From Candidatus Pantoea varia (GTDB taxonomy: Bacteria; Pseudomonadota; Gammaproteobacteria; Enterobacterales; Enterobacteriaceae), in assembly GCF_900115075.1 (NCBI RefSeq), contig NZ_FOVG01000003.1:372001-436000 (forward strand): a stretch of DNA of 64,000 nt, read 5' to 3'. Position numbers and translations under genes: made by a program. The notes beneath the pieces are model-generated. The model worked only from the letters and a program-made list of their open reading frames with translations, had not been told where the DNA came from and searched no databases. Below are positions 1 through 10,167 of this stretch, in pieces (positions within the stretch are counted from its first letter, which is position 1; every line of letters begins with the position of its first letter).

Positions 1-152
1 ATCGCTTCCGTGATGAAGGTCCGGCCTATCCGTACGTGATTATTCCTGAGTTTGCGAAAGTGACTTACATGAAGAACGAAGGACCTGATAACGATGAAGT
101 GATCAATCAGGCACCTGGACAGATGCCTGCTGATTATTTTGAGGGTAAGTAA
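1..152 (+). CDS. 3' end of an unidentified protein (partial)
   Basis: An open frame enters from the left edge (codons in phase with position 3) and stops at TAA 150-152, giving about 49 C-terminal residues that end PADYFEGK. The piece is acidic and rich in Pro, Asp and Glu, with no motif I recognise. It converges with clcA, 17 bases away. That it is the end of a real gene is inferred from the uninterrupted frame and the stop just before the clcA stop. No function is proposed. Confidence 0.5.
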   Translation, partial: RFRDEGPAYPYVIIPEFAKVTYMKNEGPDNDEVINQAPGQMPADYFEGK

Positions 153-169
153 CTGACCTGGCTACCTGC

Positions 170-1561
170 TCACTGTGAGCGGGTAGCTTCAGCCTGACGC
201 GCCAGCGTGCGGGCCAGAATGGAGGAGTAAAGTGGTTTTCCCCCCAGAAACTGCGCCAGCAGCGTCGCGCCCAGACAGGTAATGATCATCGGCAGTATCA
301 GCTGATAATTATCGGTCATCTCCAGCACCAGCACAATTCCGGTCAGGGGTGCCCTTACCGACGCCGCAAACAGTGCGCCCATTCCCGCAATCGCAAAGGT
401 TCCTGCCTCCAGATGATATAACGGGAACAGGTCCGTCATTGCTACCCCAAAGGCTGTTCCGAGCAGCGTACCCAGTGCCAGCATCGGCGCAAAAATACCA
501 CCCGGCGCACCGGAGCCAAAACAGAGCAGCGTTGTGACCAGCCTGACCAGGAAAATAACCAGCAGCAGGGCAAACGGGAAGACGCCATGAACTGCCTGTG
601 GAATCAGTGCTGAACCTCCGCCTGCGCCAGGTGCGAACAGCAGAGCCAGAATACCGCAGCCGCCGCCCAGCAAAGCACCCGCCAGCACCACGCGCGCCGT
701 TTTACCGGCATAGAGGCGGGCAAACAGGTCCTGAGTCATAAATATCAGGCGGTTAAACAGCACGCCGACCATGCCAATGATCATGCCGAGCACCAGATAG
801 AGCCACAGCGTCTGCACCGGCGCATCAGCCAGTTTGCCGACGGAGATCACCGCCTGTTCGCCGTTGAAACAGCGAAACACGATGCTCGCCATAATCACGC
901 CGGTAAACACGGCTTTAATCGAAATCAGGTTATAGCGGAACTGCGGACGCATCTCTTCGATGATAAACAGGATGCCGGCCAGCGGTGCATTAAACGCTGC
1001 TGCCAGACCCGCGGCCGCACCGGTTGCCAGCAGCGTATGGCGTGCTTCGTTGCTGCGCATACCCAGAATATCAATGACCATGCGGCCTATGTTCCCGCCC
1101 AACTGCACCGTCGGGCCTTCCCGGCCCAGCACCATTCCGGCGCCCAGCGTGCCCAGTCCGCCAAAGAATTTCACCGGAATCACCCGCCACCAGCGAACCG
1201 GTCTCAGTTCTTCCAGCGCCCCTTCAATTTCAGGGATGCCCGAACCGCCCGCTTCGGGTGCAAAGCGTCTGACCAGAAAATAGCCGACCATCGCCAGCAG
1301 AGCTGAGATGACAAAGGCCGCGGCGTAGAGCATCCAGCCCTGAATGTGCGTGGGAGTGAGCGTGTCGGCGCGCCAATGCTGTATAGCTTCAACGGACCGG
1401 GCAAACGCCACGCCCGCCAGACCCACCAGCGAACCGACCAGTGCAGCACAGAACAGCATCGCCAGCGGCGTTTTATCCCGATAGAGCAGGGCACGAAACA
1501 TCCGGCTGCGCGCCGCGATGGAGCGGGGAACATAAACCGGCTGTGGTGATTCTTCATTCAT
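170..1561 (-). CDS. clcA: ClcA-type H+/Cl- exchange transporter
   Basis: Inner-membrane antiporter exchanging two chloride ions for one proton, linked in E. coli to extreme acid resistance. The 463-residue length and residue numbering match E. coli ClcA closely. GSGIP contains the chloride-coordinating Ser107, GREGP the external gating Glu148, FIIEE the internal proton Glu203, and GKPLYS the Tyr445. All key residues are present, so it should be a coupled exchanger rather than a channel. The N-terminal cytoplasmic helix diverges from E. coli, as is usual. The start ATG has only a weak Shine-Dalgarno. The gene stands alone, convergent with the gene at the left edge. Confidence 0.96.
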   Translation of the reverse strand: MNEESPQPVYVPRSIAARSRMFRALLYRDKTPLAMLFCAALVGSLVGLAGVAFARSVEAIQHWRADTLTPTHIQGWMLYAAAFVISALLAMVGYFLVRRFAPEAGGSGIPEIEGALEELRPVRWWRVIPVKFFGGLGTLGAGMVLGREGPTVQLGGNIGRMVIDILGMRSNEARHTLLATGAAAGLAAAFNAPLAGILFIIEEMRPQFRYNLISIKAVFTGVIMASIVFRCFNGEQAVISVGKLADAPVQTLWLYLVLGMIIGMVGVLFNRLIFMTQDLFARLYAGKTARVVLAGALLGGGCGILALLFAPGAGGGSALIPQAVHGVFPFALLLVIFLVRLVTTLLCFGSGAPGGIFAPMLALGTLLGTAFGVAMTDLFPLYHLEAGTFAIAGMGALFAASVRAPLTGIVLVLEMTDNYQLILPMIITCLGATLLAQFLGGKPLYSSILARTLARQAEATRSQ

Positions 1562-1656
1562 TGAGAGACATTCTTATTCATCCAGACCAGCGTGCCAGTT
1601 TACTGAGTGATAAGGTGAAAACAAACGTCAGGATCAATTACTTCAGCGGAAAATTG

Positions 1657-1965
1657 TTAATCGGTTTGTGGTGGACAAACCACTTGTGCCATGCGTTCGC
1701 GGTAGGCTGGATTATCCTGGTTTTTCATCGCCTGAACCGCTGCGTTCAGCGTTGCCTGGTTCTGTTTCAGGTTCTGCTTATCGTTGAGAAACGTCTGCCG
1801 CAATTGTTCATCAGAGGTGGAGGGCGGTAACTGACACTTCTGGCGCAAATCATGGGTAATCTGCTGCTGGCGCAGCGCAAACTTCAGCGTGTCATAGGGC
1901 GCGGCTGCCACAAAAAGTGGGCTTAGCAGCGGCAGAATAAGCAGCGTATTGCGGATCACGTTCAT
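1657..1965 (-). CDS. yicS: YicS-like small periplasmic protein
   Basis: Small secreted protein of 102 residues, function unknown. It starts with a signal peptide (hydrophobic stretch LLILPLLSPLFVAAA). The mature part has a helical Q/K-rich body with two cysteines (LRQKC and VVCPP). The spacing of DLRQKC, the helical middle and the final VVCP resembles E. coli YicS (about 97 residues), where the same cysteines occur. I chose ATG 1965 because GGAG lies just upstream and the signal peptide begins there; the frame stays open further but that part has no homology. Orientation is divergent from the flavoprotein gene. Confidence 0.75.
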   Translation of the reverse strand: MNVIRNTLLILPLLSPLFVAAAPYDTLKFALRQQQITHDLRQKCQLPPSTSDEQLRQTFLNDKQNLKQNQATLNAAVQAMKNQDNPAYRERMAQVVCPPQTD

Positions 1966-2130
1966 GATGATCTCCTGACTGCGGAAGAGAGGATGGGGTC
2001 TTCGGCAGTGTTCAGTTGGAATTAATCGCACTGAGTGATTAGCCTGAGCACAGCACCATCGAGCGACTGCGGCAACATCGCCACGGTTGACGCAATAATC
2101 ATAGCAATACCGGCGCGAAAGGGAGCTGAC

Positions 2131-3357
2131 ATGCAGCCACATTCCACTGAAATTCTTACCGCTGACTGTTGTATTGTCGGCGGTGGCCCGGCCGGCTTGA
2201 TGCTGGGCTATCTGTTTGCCCGTGCGGGCCTGCGCGTAGTCGTAATCGAAAAGCACGCCGATTTTCTCCACGACTTTCGCGGAGACACCATCCACCCTTC
2301 GACGCTGGAAATTATGCATCAGCTCGGACTGCTGGAAACCTTCCTGACGCTGCCGCATCAGCGTGCCGAAAAGCTGGAGGCGGAAATCGCCGGGCAGAGT
2401 ATTACAATGGCCGATTTCTCGCGCCTGCCGGTTAAGTGTCGCTTTATTGCCTTTATGCCGCAGTGGGATTTCCTGAACTACATGGCGGAACAGAGCGCCC
2501 GCTATCCGGGTTTCACTCTGTTACAATCGACGTCGTTTGAGTCGCTGACTGTTGAAAATGGCACGGTCAGCGGCGTGAAGGCCTCACGCGGAAATCAGCA
2601 GTTGCACATCCGCTGCAAACTGGTAGTCGGCGCAGATGGTCGTCATTCACGTGTGCGTGAAGCGGCCGGTCTGACCGGCCAGGAATTTGGCGTAGCGCGA
2701 GATGTCATCTGGTTCCGCTTAAGTAAGCAGCCGCACGACCCCGAGCTGGGCGTGGGACACAAAGGGCCCAGGCAGAACTTTATCGTTATCGATCGTGGCG
2801 AGTACTGGCAGTGCGGGCTGACTATTCCGAAAGGGGAGTTTGAGGCGAAACAGGCCGCCGGGCTCGACGCGTTTAAAGCTGAAGTGGCGGCACTCTCGCC
2901 CTTTGAGGCCGCTCGCATGGCAGAAATCGAGAGCTGGGAAGCATTTAAGCTGCTGTCGATCAAAATTGACCGGCTGGATAAGTGGGCGCAACCCGGCGTG
3001 CTTTGCATTGGTGATGCTGCGCATGCCATGTCGCCGATTGGCGGGGTTGGCGTGAACCTGGCGATTCAGGATGCGGTAGCGACGGCGAATCTGTTGACCG
3101 ATCCCCTGAAGCGGGGTGAACTGCAGCTGCGCGATCTGGAAAAAGTACAGAAACGTCGTCAGTTCCCCACGGTCGCCACGCAGTTTTTGCAGATCAAAAT
3201 GAGCCGCAAAAAAGCGAAAAGAAAACCCACGGGAGGCAGCAAGGTTCCCACGATTATTCAACGCCTGCCGTTCCTGCGATTTGTGCTGGGACGCCTGATT
3301 GGTCTGGGCTTCAGGACGGAATCGCCGCAGGTTGCGCGCGTGAAAGAACCGCGTTAA
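2131..3357 (+). CDS. FAD-dependent aromatic-ring hydroxylase-like oxidoreductase
   Basis: Flavoprotein monooxygenase of the PHBH/UbiH class (FAD_binding_3), 408 residues. Visible signatures are the Rossmann GGGPAGL at residues 17-23, GDTIHPSTLE after the second strand, the VVGADGRHSRVRE motif near the middle, and CIGDAAHAMSP for the FAD ribityl group. This class uses NAD(P)H and O2 to hydroxylate aromatic or similar substrates; the substrate here is unknown. The C-terminus is unusually Lys/Arg-rich (RKKAKRK). ATG 2131 is preferred over the longer frame because the dinucleotide fold begins 12 residues later and GGGAG lies upstream. It looks monocistronic. Confidence 0.85.
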   Translation: MQPHSTEILTADCCIVGGGPAGLMLGYLFARAGLRVVVIEKHADFLHDFRGDTIHPSTLEIMHQLGLLETFLTLPHQRAEKLEAEIAGQSITMADFSRLPVKCRFIAFMPQWDFLNYMAEQSARYPGFTLLQSTSFESLTVENGTVSGVKASRGNQQLHIRCKLVVGADGRHSRVREAAGLTGQEFGVARDVIWFRLSKQPHDPELGVGHKGPRQNFIVIDRGEYWQCGLTIPKGEFEAKQAAGLDAFKAEVAALSPFEAARMAEIESWEAFKLLSIKIDRLDKWAQPGVLCIGDAAHAMSPIGGVGVNLAIQDAVATANLLTDPLKRGELQLRDLEKVQKRRQFPTVATQFLQIKMSRKKAKRKPTGGSKVPTIIQRLPFLRFVLGRLIGLGFRTESPQVARVKEPR

Positions 3358-3509
3358 ATGATTTCGACAGCGATCCTATATCGTGCGACACTGTTTCGCT
3401 GTGAAAGTACTGTCAGGTTGAGCCGCTATTCATCTGATAATTGGGCGCTAATTGAGCATTATTAAGCTAAATTATTTTCGATTTTTGCGCCTGCATAGGA
3501 GAGGTTTCA

Positions 3510-5282
3510 GTGCATAACGAGCAAAATGGCAGCGACGTAAAACGTCTGAACGCGATCAAGGCACTTCTGTCACCGGATGAAGCCCGGGATAATGTGCTGG
3601 AGCGATTCGTGAATCTTGCCAGTCAGGTGCTGGGTATTTCAGGCAGTTTCATTTCGATTATTGACGATCATAATCAATACATTAAAGCGTCACGGAATTT
3701 CGATCTTAAGCAATCGACCCGCGATGAGTCTCTTTGCCGCCACGTCGTCGATGGTGAAGGGCATCTGGTGGTGGTTGACACCTTACTGGATGAGCGCTTT
3801 GTCACCCATCCGTTCGTGAAAGGCGATCCGCATATTCGTTTCTATGCCGGTGTTTCGCTGCAGAATCTCGACGGCGCCACGCTGGGCACGCTCTGCGTGA
3901 CCGACACGCAGCCACATCCTTTTACGGATGAGAAACTTGCCACGTTGCGCTCACTGGCGACGCTGGTGACCTCTTTTCTGGATGCCTGGAACAACGCAGG
4001 ATTTGCTGATGTCATTACGCACCTGCCGAATCGTCCAAAGCTGATTCGTGATATCCAGCAGTTGACTCTTACCGCGCCGCATAGCCGCTTTCGCCTGATT
4101 CTTATCGACTGCCTCGACATCATTCGCGCCTATGAGCTTTCCCGCGCGGTGGGTATTGCGCCGATGGAGAAACTCCTGAAGCAGATGGCGCAGGATGTGG
4201 CTCACCGGCTCACTCTGCCAGCCAGTGAAACACTTTACTCTTTTGCCCCTGGCCGTTTTGCCATCGTGCAGCCTTATTCAGATCGCTTTACCGCGCATAA
4301 TTTGCCCGACCTGTTTAAGGGCATGAAGGCCGATCTGGCGGAAAATATCACGCTCGACCTGGATGTCTTTACCGGTGAAACAGAGTTTGTTCCGGGGCAG
4401 ATGGATGCCAATGAAACGGTGCGTCAGGCGGTAAGCGCGCTGCATGAGGCGATTGATGAGAACATCAGTGCGATGTCGTTTGACGAGAATTACGACTCGC
4501 GTCGCACCGATGACTTTATGATCATGAACGATCTGGCTCAGGCGCTGAAGAAAGACGAAGAGCTTTACCTGGCCTGGCAGCCTAAAGTCTGTCTTAAAAC
4601 CGGTAAAACGGTCGGGCTGGAGGCGCTGATTCGCTGGAATCATCCTGAACGGGGCGAGCTCTTCCCATCAGAGTTTATCCCGTTAGCGGGTAAAACTAAC
4701 CTGATCTCCGATCTGACCAACTGGGTTATCGATCATACCGTTGAGCAGCTGGCAAACTGGAACCGCGAGTACGATCTGATTCCGGTCTCGATCAACGTCA
4801 GTGAGCGCGACTTCGCAAAAGCGGATTTTGCCGAACAGCTGGTGGCAAAACTGGCTGCGGCTCAGTTGCCCAACGCTATTCTGGGCATTGAGTGTCTGGA
4901 GAACGAACTGATCACCAAAAGTAATGTGGCGATCAAAGGGCTGGAAGCGCTGAAATCCCACGGCTTTGTGATCTCACTGGATGATTTCGGCACCGGCTAC
5001 AGTAACATCAGCTATCTGCAGGATATCCCGCTGGACGTGATTAAGATTGATCGGTCGCTGATCTCGCGTATGGGTGAGGATGACGCATCCAGAATCATCG
5101 TCAGATGTATTATTCAGATGCTGAAAGAACTGAATTACACCGTGCTGGCCGAAGGCGTCGAGACGGAATCGACGCTGGGGTTGTTGAAAACCTACGGTTG
5201 CGATCAGATTCAGGGTTATTTCTTCTCAAAACCGCTGCCCGCCAGCGACATTGAACACTGGCTTTATCAGAAGTCACGCTAA
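3510..5282 (+). CDS. GAF / degenerate GGDEF / EAL cyclic-di-GMP phosphodiesterase
   Basis: Predicted soluble c-di-GMP phosphodiesterase of 590 residues. An N-terminal GAF domain (about 20-160) is followed by a GGDEF-like domain (about 170-330) that keeps the THLPNR turn but has APGRF where GGDEF should be, so it is not expected to make c-di-GMP. A C-terminal EAL domain (about 340-590) keeps GLEALIRW, the IECLENE glutamate, DDFGTGYSN, VIKID and AEGVETE, so it should hydrolyse c-di-GMP. No membrane segment is visible. It is read alone, 150 bases after the flavoprotein gene, and ends in a hairpin shared with the thi operon. The GAF ligand is unknown. Confidence 0.9.
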   Translation: MHNEQNGSDVKRLNAIKALLSPDEARDNVLERFVNLASQVLGISGSFISIIDDHNQYIKASRNFDLKQSTRDESLCRHVVDGEGHLVVVDTLLDERFVTHPFVKGDPHIRFYAGVSLQNLDGATLGTLCVTDTQPHPFTDEKLATLRSLATLVTSFLDAWNNAGFADVITHLPNRPKLIRDIQQLTLTAPHSRFRLILIDCLDIIRAYELSRAVGIAPMEKLLKQMAQDVAHRLTLPASETLYSFAPGRFAIVQPYSDRFTAHNLPDLFKGMKADLAENITLDLDVFTGETEFVPGQMDANETVRQAVSALHEAIDENISAMSFDENYDSRRTDDFMIMNDLAQALKKDEELYLAWQPKVCLKTGKTVGLEALIRWNHPERGELFPSEFIPLAGKTNLISDLTNWVIDHTVEQLANWNREYDLIPVSINVSERDFAKADFAEQLVAKLAAAQLPNAILGIECLENELITKSNVAIKGLEALKSHGFVISLDDFGTGYSNISYLQDIPLDVIKIDRSLISRMGEDDASRIIVRCIIQMLKELNYTVLAEGVETESTLGLLKTYGCDQIQGYFFSKPLPASDIEHWLYQKSR

Positions 5283-5288
5283 TAACCT

Positions 5289-5310
5289 GCCCGCAGCGCT
5301 CGCTGCGGGC
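5289..5310. terminator. Hairpin between convergent genes
   Basis: A perfect 10-bp inverted repeat (GCCCGCAGCG / CGCTGCGGGC) with a 2-base centre lies between the EAL gene and thiY, which converge here. The T-run is weak (TCTATAA). Probably a bidirectional terminator. Confidence 0.65.
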
Positions 5311-5317
5311 TCTATAA

Positions 5318-6277
5318 TCACTCACTGCCGATGGCGTAGCGCTCAACCGGGGTGATGCTTTTGATCAGCTTGTTATCAAACAGAAATTGCTCATAAGCCT
5401 GATAGCGTGCGCGATCCAGTTTCGCCGGATCGGCGGCGAACAGCGGCAGGGTGGCACGCCATGCCTGATGGTTTAACGGCGTGTTCAGTTCCGGATGGGC
5501 GCGGGCAAAGGCCAGCCAGTTCTCCTCGGGATGCGCCTGCAATTCTGCATTTCCCTTCTTCAGTGCCCGCAGAAACTTCTGGATTTTCTCCGAGTGGGCC
5601 TCATCACGATTAGCGACGATAATCAGCTCGTCATAAGCCGGAACACCATAATCCTCGATGTTAAGCACCACCGGCATTTTGCCCGCAAGTTTCAACTCCA
5701 GGGCTTCGATATTGCGATAGCCACCGATCACCGCATCCACCTGGCCTGTCATCAGCGCGCTGGTGAGCTGAAAATTGACGTTAACCAGCTTCACCTGATC
5801 GGCTTTAACACCGTCATGGGCCAGCATGGTTGCCAGCGTAGCCTGTTCAATGCCGCTGACCGAATAGCCGATGCGTTTCCCTTTCAAATCCGCCGGTTTT
5901 TTTACCGTTTTGTCTAACGTCATCAGTGTGTTCAGTGGCGTGTTAATCAGCGTACCCACCCGCATCAGCGGCAGGCCCTGATCGGCAAAAAAATGCAGTT
6001 GCGGCTGATAGGTAATCGCCAGGTCCGCCTGTTTTGCTGCCACCAGACGCGGCGGTAACGCCGGATCGGAAGGCGGTACGATGTTAACCTCCAGCCCTTC
6101 TGCCGCAAACGCGCCGGTCTGCTGAGCCACCATAATTGGGGCGTGGTCGGGATTGATATACCAGTCGAGCACCAGCGTCAGTTTTTCCATCGCCTGAGCC
6201 TGGGTCACTAAGAACACGCTGAACAACAGGGTAAACAGGGGCAGTTTAGTCATAGGGTTTCTCATTTTTGAGGTCAT
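5318..6277 (-). CDS. thiY: ABC transporter periplasmic binding protein, NMT1/THI5-like (thiamine pyrimidine precursor)
   Basis: Periplasmic solute-binding protein of the NMT1/THI5-like family, the receptor of the ThiXYZ importer for formylaminopyrimidine or HMP-type thiamine breakdown products. A signal peptide (FTLLFSVFLVTQAQA) precedes a mature domain opening LTLVLDWYINPDHAPI, a family hallmark. It is last in the tenA-thiZ-thiX-thiY operon. The thiX stop and the ATG at 6277 overlap as TAATG, arguing for translational coupling from that ATG (319 residues); in-frame ATGs at 6265 and 6253 are alternatives that keep the signal peptide. Control by the TPP riboswitch far upstream is inferred from the operon layout. 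Confidence 0.85.
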   Translation of the reverse strand: MTSKMRNPMTKLPLFTLLFSVFLVTQAQAMEKLTLVLDWYINPDHAPIMVAQQTGAFAAEGLEVNIVPPSDPALPPRLVAAKQADLAITYQPQLHFFADQGLPLMRVGTLINTPLNTLMTLDKTVKKPADLKGKRIGYSVSGIEQATLATMLAHDGVKADQVKLVNVNFQLTSALMTGQVDAVIGGYRNIEALELKLAGKMPVVLNIEDYGVPAYDELIIVANRDEAHSEKIQKFLRALKKGNAELQAHPEENWLAFARAHPELNTPLNHQAWRATLPLFAADPAKLDRARYQAYEQFLFDNKLIKSITPVERYAIGSE

Positions 6278-7032
6278 TAAATTGTCTCGGGTGCCCAGGT
6301 GATCAGGCGGCGCAGCAGGAGATCGATAGTCAGCCACAGGGCCAGCGTCAGCAGCACCAGAATGAAAAGCGCGGCGAAACAGAGGTCGCTCTGCATCCGG
6401 GCGTTGGCATTCAGCATCACAAAGCCCAGCCCTTCGGCGGAACCGACCCATTCACCGATAATTGCTCCGATCGGCGCGACGGCCGCCGCCATCCTCAGGC
6501 CCGAACCCAGCGCAGGCAGCGCGGCTGGCAGCCGGACATGGCGCAGCTGAGAGGGACGTGAAGCGCCCATAGTGCGAGCCAGATCGAGATAGCCGGGGGT
6601 GACGCCGCGCAGGCCATCAAAAAAGCTGGAGGTTACCGGGAAGAAGATCACCAGCACGGCCATCGCGACTTTGGCGCTCATACCAAAGCCAAACCAGAGC
6701 ACCAGCAAAGGGGCCAGGGCAAAAACCGGAATCGCCTGGCTGGTGATCACCAGCGGCATCATCCAGCGCTGCAACCCTGGCGAAAAGGTCATGCCCAGCG
6801 CCAGCGCGCCACCCAGCAGCACGCCGATCGCCATGCCGCTGAGGATCTCGGTCAGGGTAATCAGCGTGTGATGGCTGAGATAGTCAGCGTTCTGCCACAG
6901 CGCGGCGGCGACCGCAGCGGGCGAGGGCAGCAGAAACGCCGGAATGGCGGTCAGCGTGGCGAGCCACCACAGCGCAATCAGTCCGGCAAATAGCGTCACG
7001 CCCCGGCGAAGACCGGCGAAAGGATTTCTCAT
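6277..7032 (-). CDS. thiX: ABC transporter permease, thiamine precursor uptake
   Basis: Inner-membrane permease of the SsuC/TauC class, 251 residues with about six hydrophobic segments. The cytoplasmic coupling region is visible as DLARTMGASRPSQLRHVRLPAALP, interrupted in family fashion by the G and P residues of the EAA loop. Its start overlaps the end of the ATPase gene by four bases (ATGA) and its stop overlaps the thiY start, so the three genes are translationally coupled. With a TenA protein and a TPP riboswitch upstream, the substrate is most likely a pyrimidine moiety of thiamine rather than a sulfonate or nitrate. Confidence 0.87.
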   Translation of the reverse strand: MRNPFAGLRRGVTLFAGLIALWWLATLTAIPAFLLPSPAAVAAALWQNADYLSHHTLITLTEILSGMAIGVLLGGALALGMTFSPGLQRWMMPLVITSQAIPVFALAPLLVLWFGFGMSAKVAMAVLVIFFPVTSSFFDGLRGVTPGYLDLARTMGASRPSQLRHVRLPAALPALGSGLRMAAAVAPIGAIIGEWVGSAEGLGFVMLNANARMQSDLCFAALFILVLLTLALWLTIDLLLRRLITWAPETI

Positions 7033-7769
7033 CGGGCTATCCTGCTCAGCTGCTTTAGCAACGCGGCCTGACTCTGCAATACCCGTATATCGTCTGATGC
7101 CCGCGGTGGCTGACCCTGAAGGGGCGGGCAGGCTTCTATCCCCGCGGACCCGATCACCAGCAGGTGATGACTGAGCCGACAGGCTTCAGCAGCATCATGG
7201 GTAATCAGCAGCACGGTATGCCCGACCAGCACTTCTGCGGCCAGCGTCTGTATCTGAGCGCGGGTGAGTGCATCCAGCGCGGAGAACGGCTCATCCATCA
7301 GCACAATGGGCTGACGGGTGAAGAGGGTTCGGGCCAGCGCGGCGCGCTGACGCATCCCGCCGGAGAGCGTTGCGGGTCGTGCGCGGGCATATTTGCTCAG
7401 GCCCACCCGTTCCAGCAGATGCTGTGCCCAGTCGCGATCGGCTTTCTCACCCTTGAGGCGACTGGCGAGGCAGACATTCTGTTCCACCGTGAGCCAGGGA
7501 TAGAGCAAATCCTGTTGCCCCATCCAGGCGATGCGACCGGTCAGCGGCAGACCGTCGCTGCCGCTAATCTGCCCGGAAGTCGGTGGCGTCAGACCGGCAA
7601 TGACCCGCATCAGGCTGCTTTTACCCACGCCGCTGGCACCCAGTAAAGCGGTAAATGCACCCCCTGCAATCTCCAGATTAAGCTCGCTGAAAAGTGGCTG
7701 CTGACCCAGCGTCAGGCAGAGCTGGCGTACTGAAATGCCCGGCGGCACGGCATCATCCAGCTGATTCAT
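7029..7769 (-). CDS. thiZ: ABC transporter ATP-binding protein, thiamine precursor uptake
   Basis: Energy-coupling ATPase of the ThiXYZ importer, 246 residues. Walker A is GASGVGKSS near residue 43, the Q-loop is WMGQQDLLYPW, the signature is LSGGMRQRAALAR, Walker B is PIVLMDEPFSALD and the H-loop is LLITHD. All catalytic elements are present. Its ATG overlaps the end of tenA by four bases and its stop overlaps the permease start by four bases. The protein is slightly short for the nitrate/sulfonate/taurine ATPase group. The thiamine role is assigned from context. Confidence 0.88.
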   Translation of the reverse strand: MNQLDDAVPPGISVRQLCLTLGQQPLFSELNLEIAGGAFTALLGASGVGKSSLMRVIAGLTPPTSGQISGSDGLPLTGRIAWMGQQDLLYPWLTVEQNVCLASRLKGEKADRDWAQHLLERVGLSKYARARPATLSGGMRQRAALARTLFTRQPIVLMDEPFSALDALTRAQIQTLAAEVLVGHTVLLITHDAAEACRLSHHLLVIGSAGIEACPPLQGQPPRASDDIRVLQSQAALLKQLSRIAR

Positions 7770-8467
7770 GGGCTGACCTGAAAATCGGCAGCATGATTGA
7801 GGCCCATTTGCCAGAACGCCGCTTCCAGCCGGGTCGCGGTGGTGAAAATCTCCGCCAGCCTATCAAAACGTTGTTCACCCGCGCGCTGCTGAGCCAGGGT
7901 TTCAAACAGCAACAATGAAGAACCGACGCCGCTAAGGTAGGATTCATCACCGTAATTCTCAATCCATGCCGCGTAAGGATTCCCCTCAAAGCGGGTCGCA
8001 GTATCGTCCAGCAGCGTCAGACCAATTTCAGCGTAACCGGCGACACACGGCATTAGCGCCGTCATCAGCTCCAGCGCATCCCCGGTGTGACCCACGTCCA
8101 GCACGTAGCGGGTGTAGTTGATCGTTTCCATTGCTTCGGGTTCGCTCGCCATCGCCGCCTCGCTGATGCCCCATTGCTGGCAGTAAGCCAGATGCAGCGG
8201 TAGCTCGCTGACGATGGCGTTAAGCGATGCCGTCGCGCTGCGCAAGGCCGCTGGCTCAGAGAGTTTGCTGATCAGCAGGCCCCAGGCACGAGCGAAGTGC
8301 AGCAGGAACAGATAATCCTGAGTGAGGTAGTGGCGGAAGGCGGCGGGTTGCAGCATGCCCTGACCGAGTTGCTGCACAAAATCGTGCCTGACATAAGCGT
8401 GCCATTCACTGCCCGCCTGCTGGCGCAGACGACCATAGAAGCCGGTTTCGAAAAGCGGATGAGACAT
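7766..8467 (-). CDS. tenA: Aminopyrimidine aminohydrolase TenA
   Basis: TenA/THI-4 family enzyme, 233 residues, all-helical. It hydrolyses aminopyrimidine derivatives from degraded thiamine to HMP, for re-entry into thiamine synthesis. The likely active-site Cys is in MPCVAGYAEIG (Cys141), with an acidic residue early (Asp51 in LTQDYLF) and a C-terminal Glu in RLEAAFW. The frame stays open upstream to 8605, but that extension is the TPP riboswitch read as protein. ATG 8467 has GGAG five bases upstream and starts at the conserved N-terminus. First gene of the operon tenA-thiZ-thiX-thiY. Confidence 0.93.
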   Translation of the reverse strand: MSHPLFETGFYGRLRQQAGSEWHAYVRHDFVQQLGQGMLQPAAFRHYLTQDYLFLLHFARAWGLLISKLSEPAALRSATASLNAIVSELPLHLAYCQQWGISEAAMASEPEAMETINYTRYVLDVGHTGDALELMTALMPCVAGYAEIGLTLLDDTATRFEGNPYAAWIENYGDESYLSGVGSSLLLFETLAQQRAGEQRFDRLAEIFTTATRLEAAFWQMGLNHAADFQVSP

Positions 8468-8468
8468 G

Positions 8469-8492
8469 GGATCTCCATTAACAGGGAGATCC
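8469..8492 (-). promoter_or_regulatory. RBS-sequestering hairpin of the thi riboswitch
   Basis: Directly before the tenA ATG lies a perfect 8-bp stem GGATCTCC / GGAGATCC with an 8-base loop. The 3' arm contains the GGAG Shine-Dalgarno. With the TPP aptamer just upstream, this reads as the expression platform: folding blocks initiation. That it folds in the ligand-bound state is inference. Confidence 0.7.
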
Positions 8493-8549
8493 GGGCATAC
8501 GGTCTGGAACAGGGGATAGTGCAGGAGATGACGCAGAAAAATCTGCCAA

Positions 8550-8634
8550 CCCGTCCCTTCGCTGGCATGACCCAGATCAGGTTCAAAGGGTTCGGCTTGC
8601 GCCATCTCAGCCCATTACAGGACACCCCTCGGAG
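8550..8634 (-). ncRNA. TPP riboswitch (THI element)
   Basis: Read on the minus strand this contains the conserved THI-box blocks in order: GGGGTGTCC, GGCTGAGATGG, a variable P3-type arm, then ACCTGATCTGGGTCATGCC and AGCGAAGGGA. P1 can close by CCG near 8634 with CGG near 8553. The aptamer binds thiamin pyrophosphate and lowers expression of the downstream gene. It sits about 80 bases before the tenA ATG, in front of the thiamine salvage operon. A plausible promoter with TTGTGC and TATAAC lies just upstream, around 8640-8675 on the minus strand. Confidence 0.95.
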
Positions 8635-8700
8635 ACATTTGTTATACGATATTTATTGTTGGAGCACAACGGCACGAGTGTGCGTTCTTAAGTGACAACG

Positions 8701-10161
<1,461 letters not shown>

Positions 10162-10167
10162 TTTCCT

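Noticed and set aside
8468-8605. Upstream extension of tenA by 46 codons
   Set aside because: This stretch overlaps the TPP aptamer and the RBS hairpin; the protein-like frame is accidental. ATG 8467 has a proper ribosome site.
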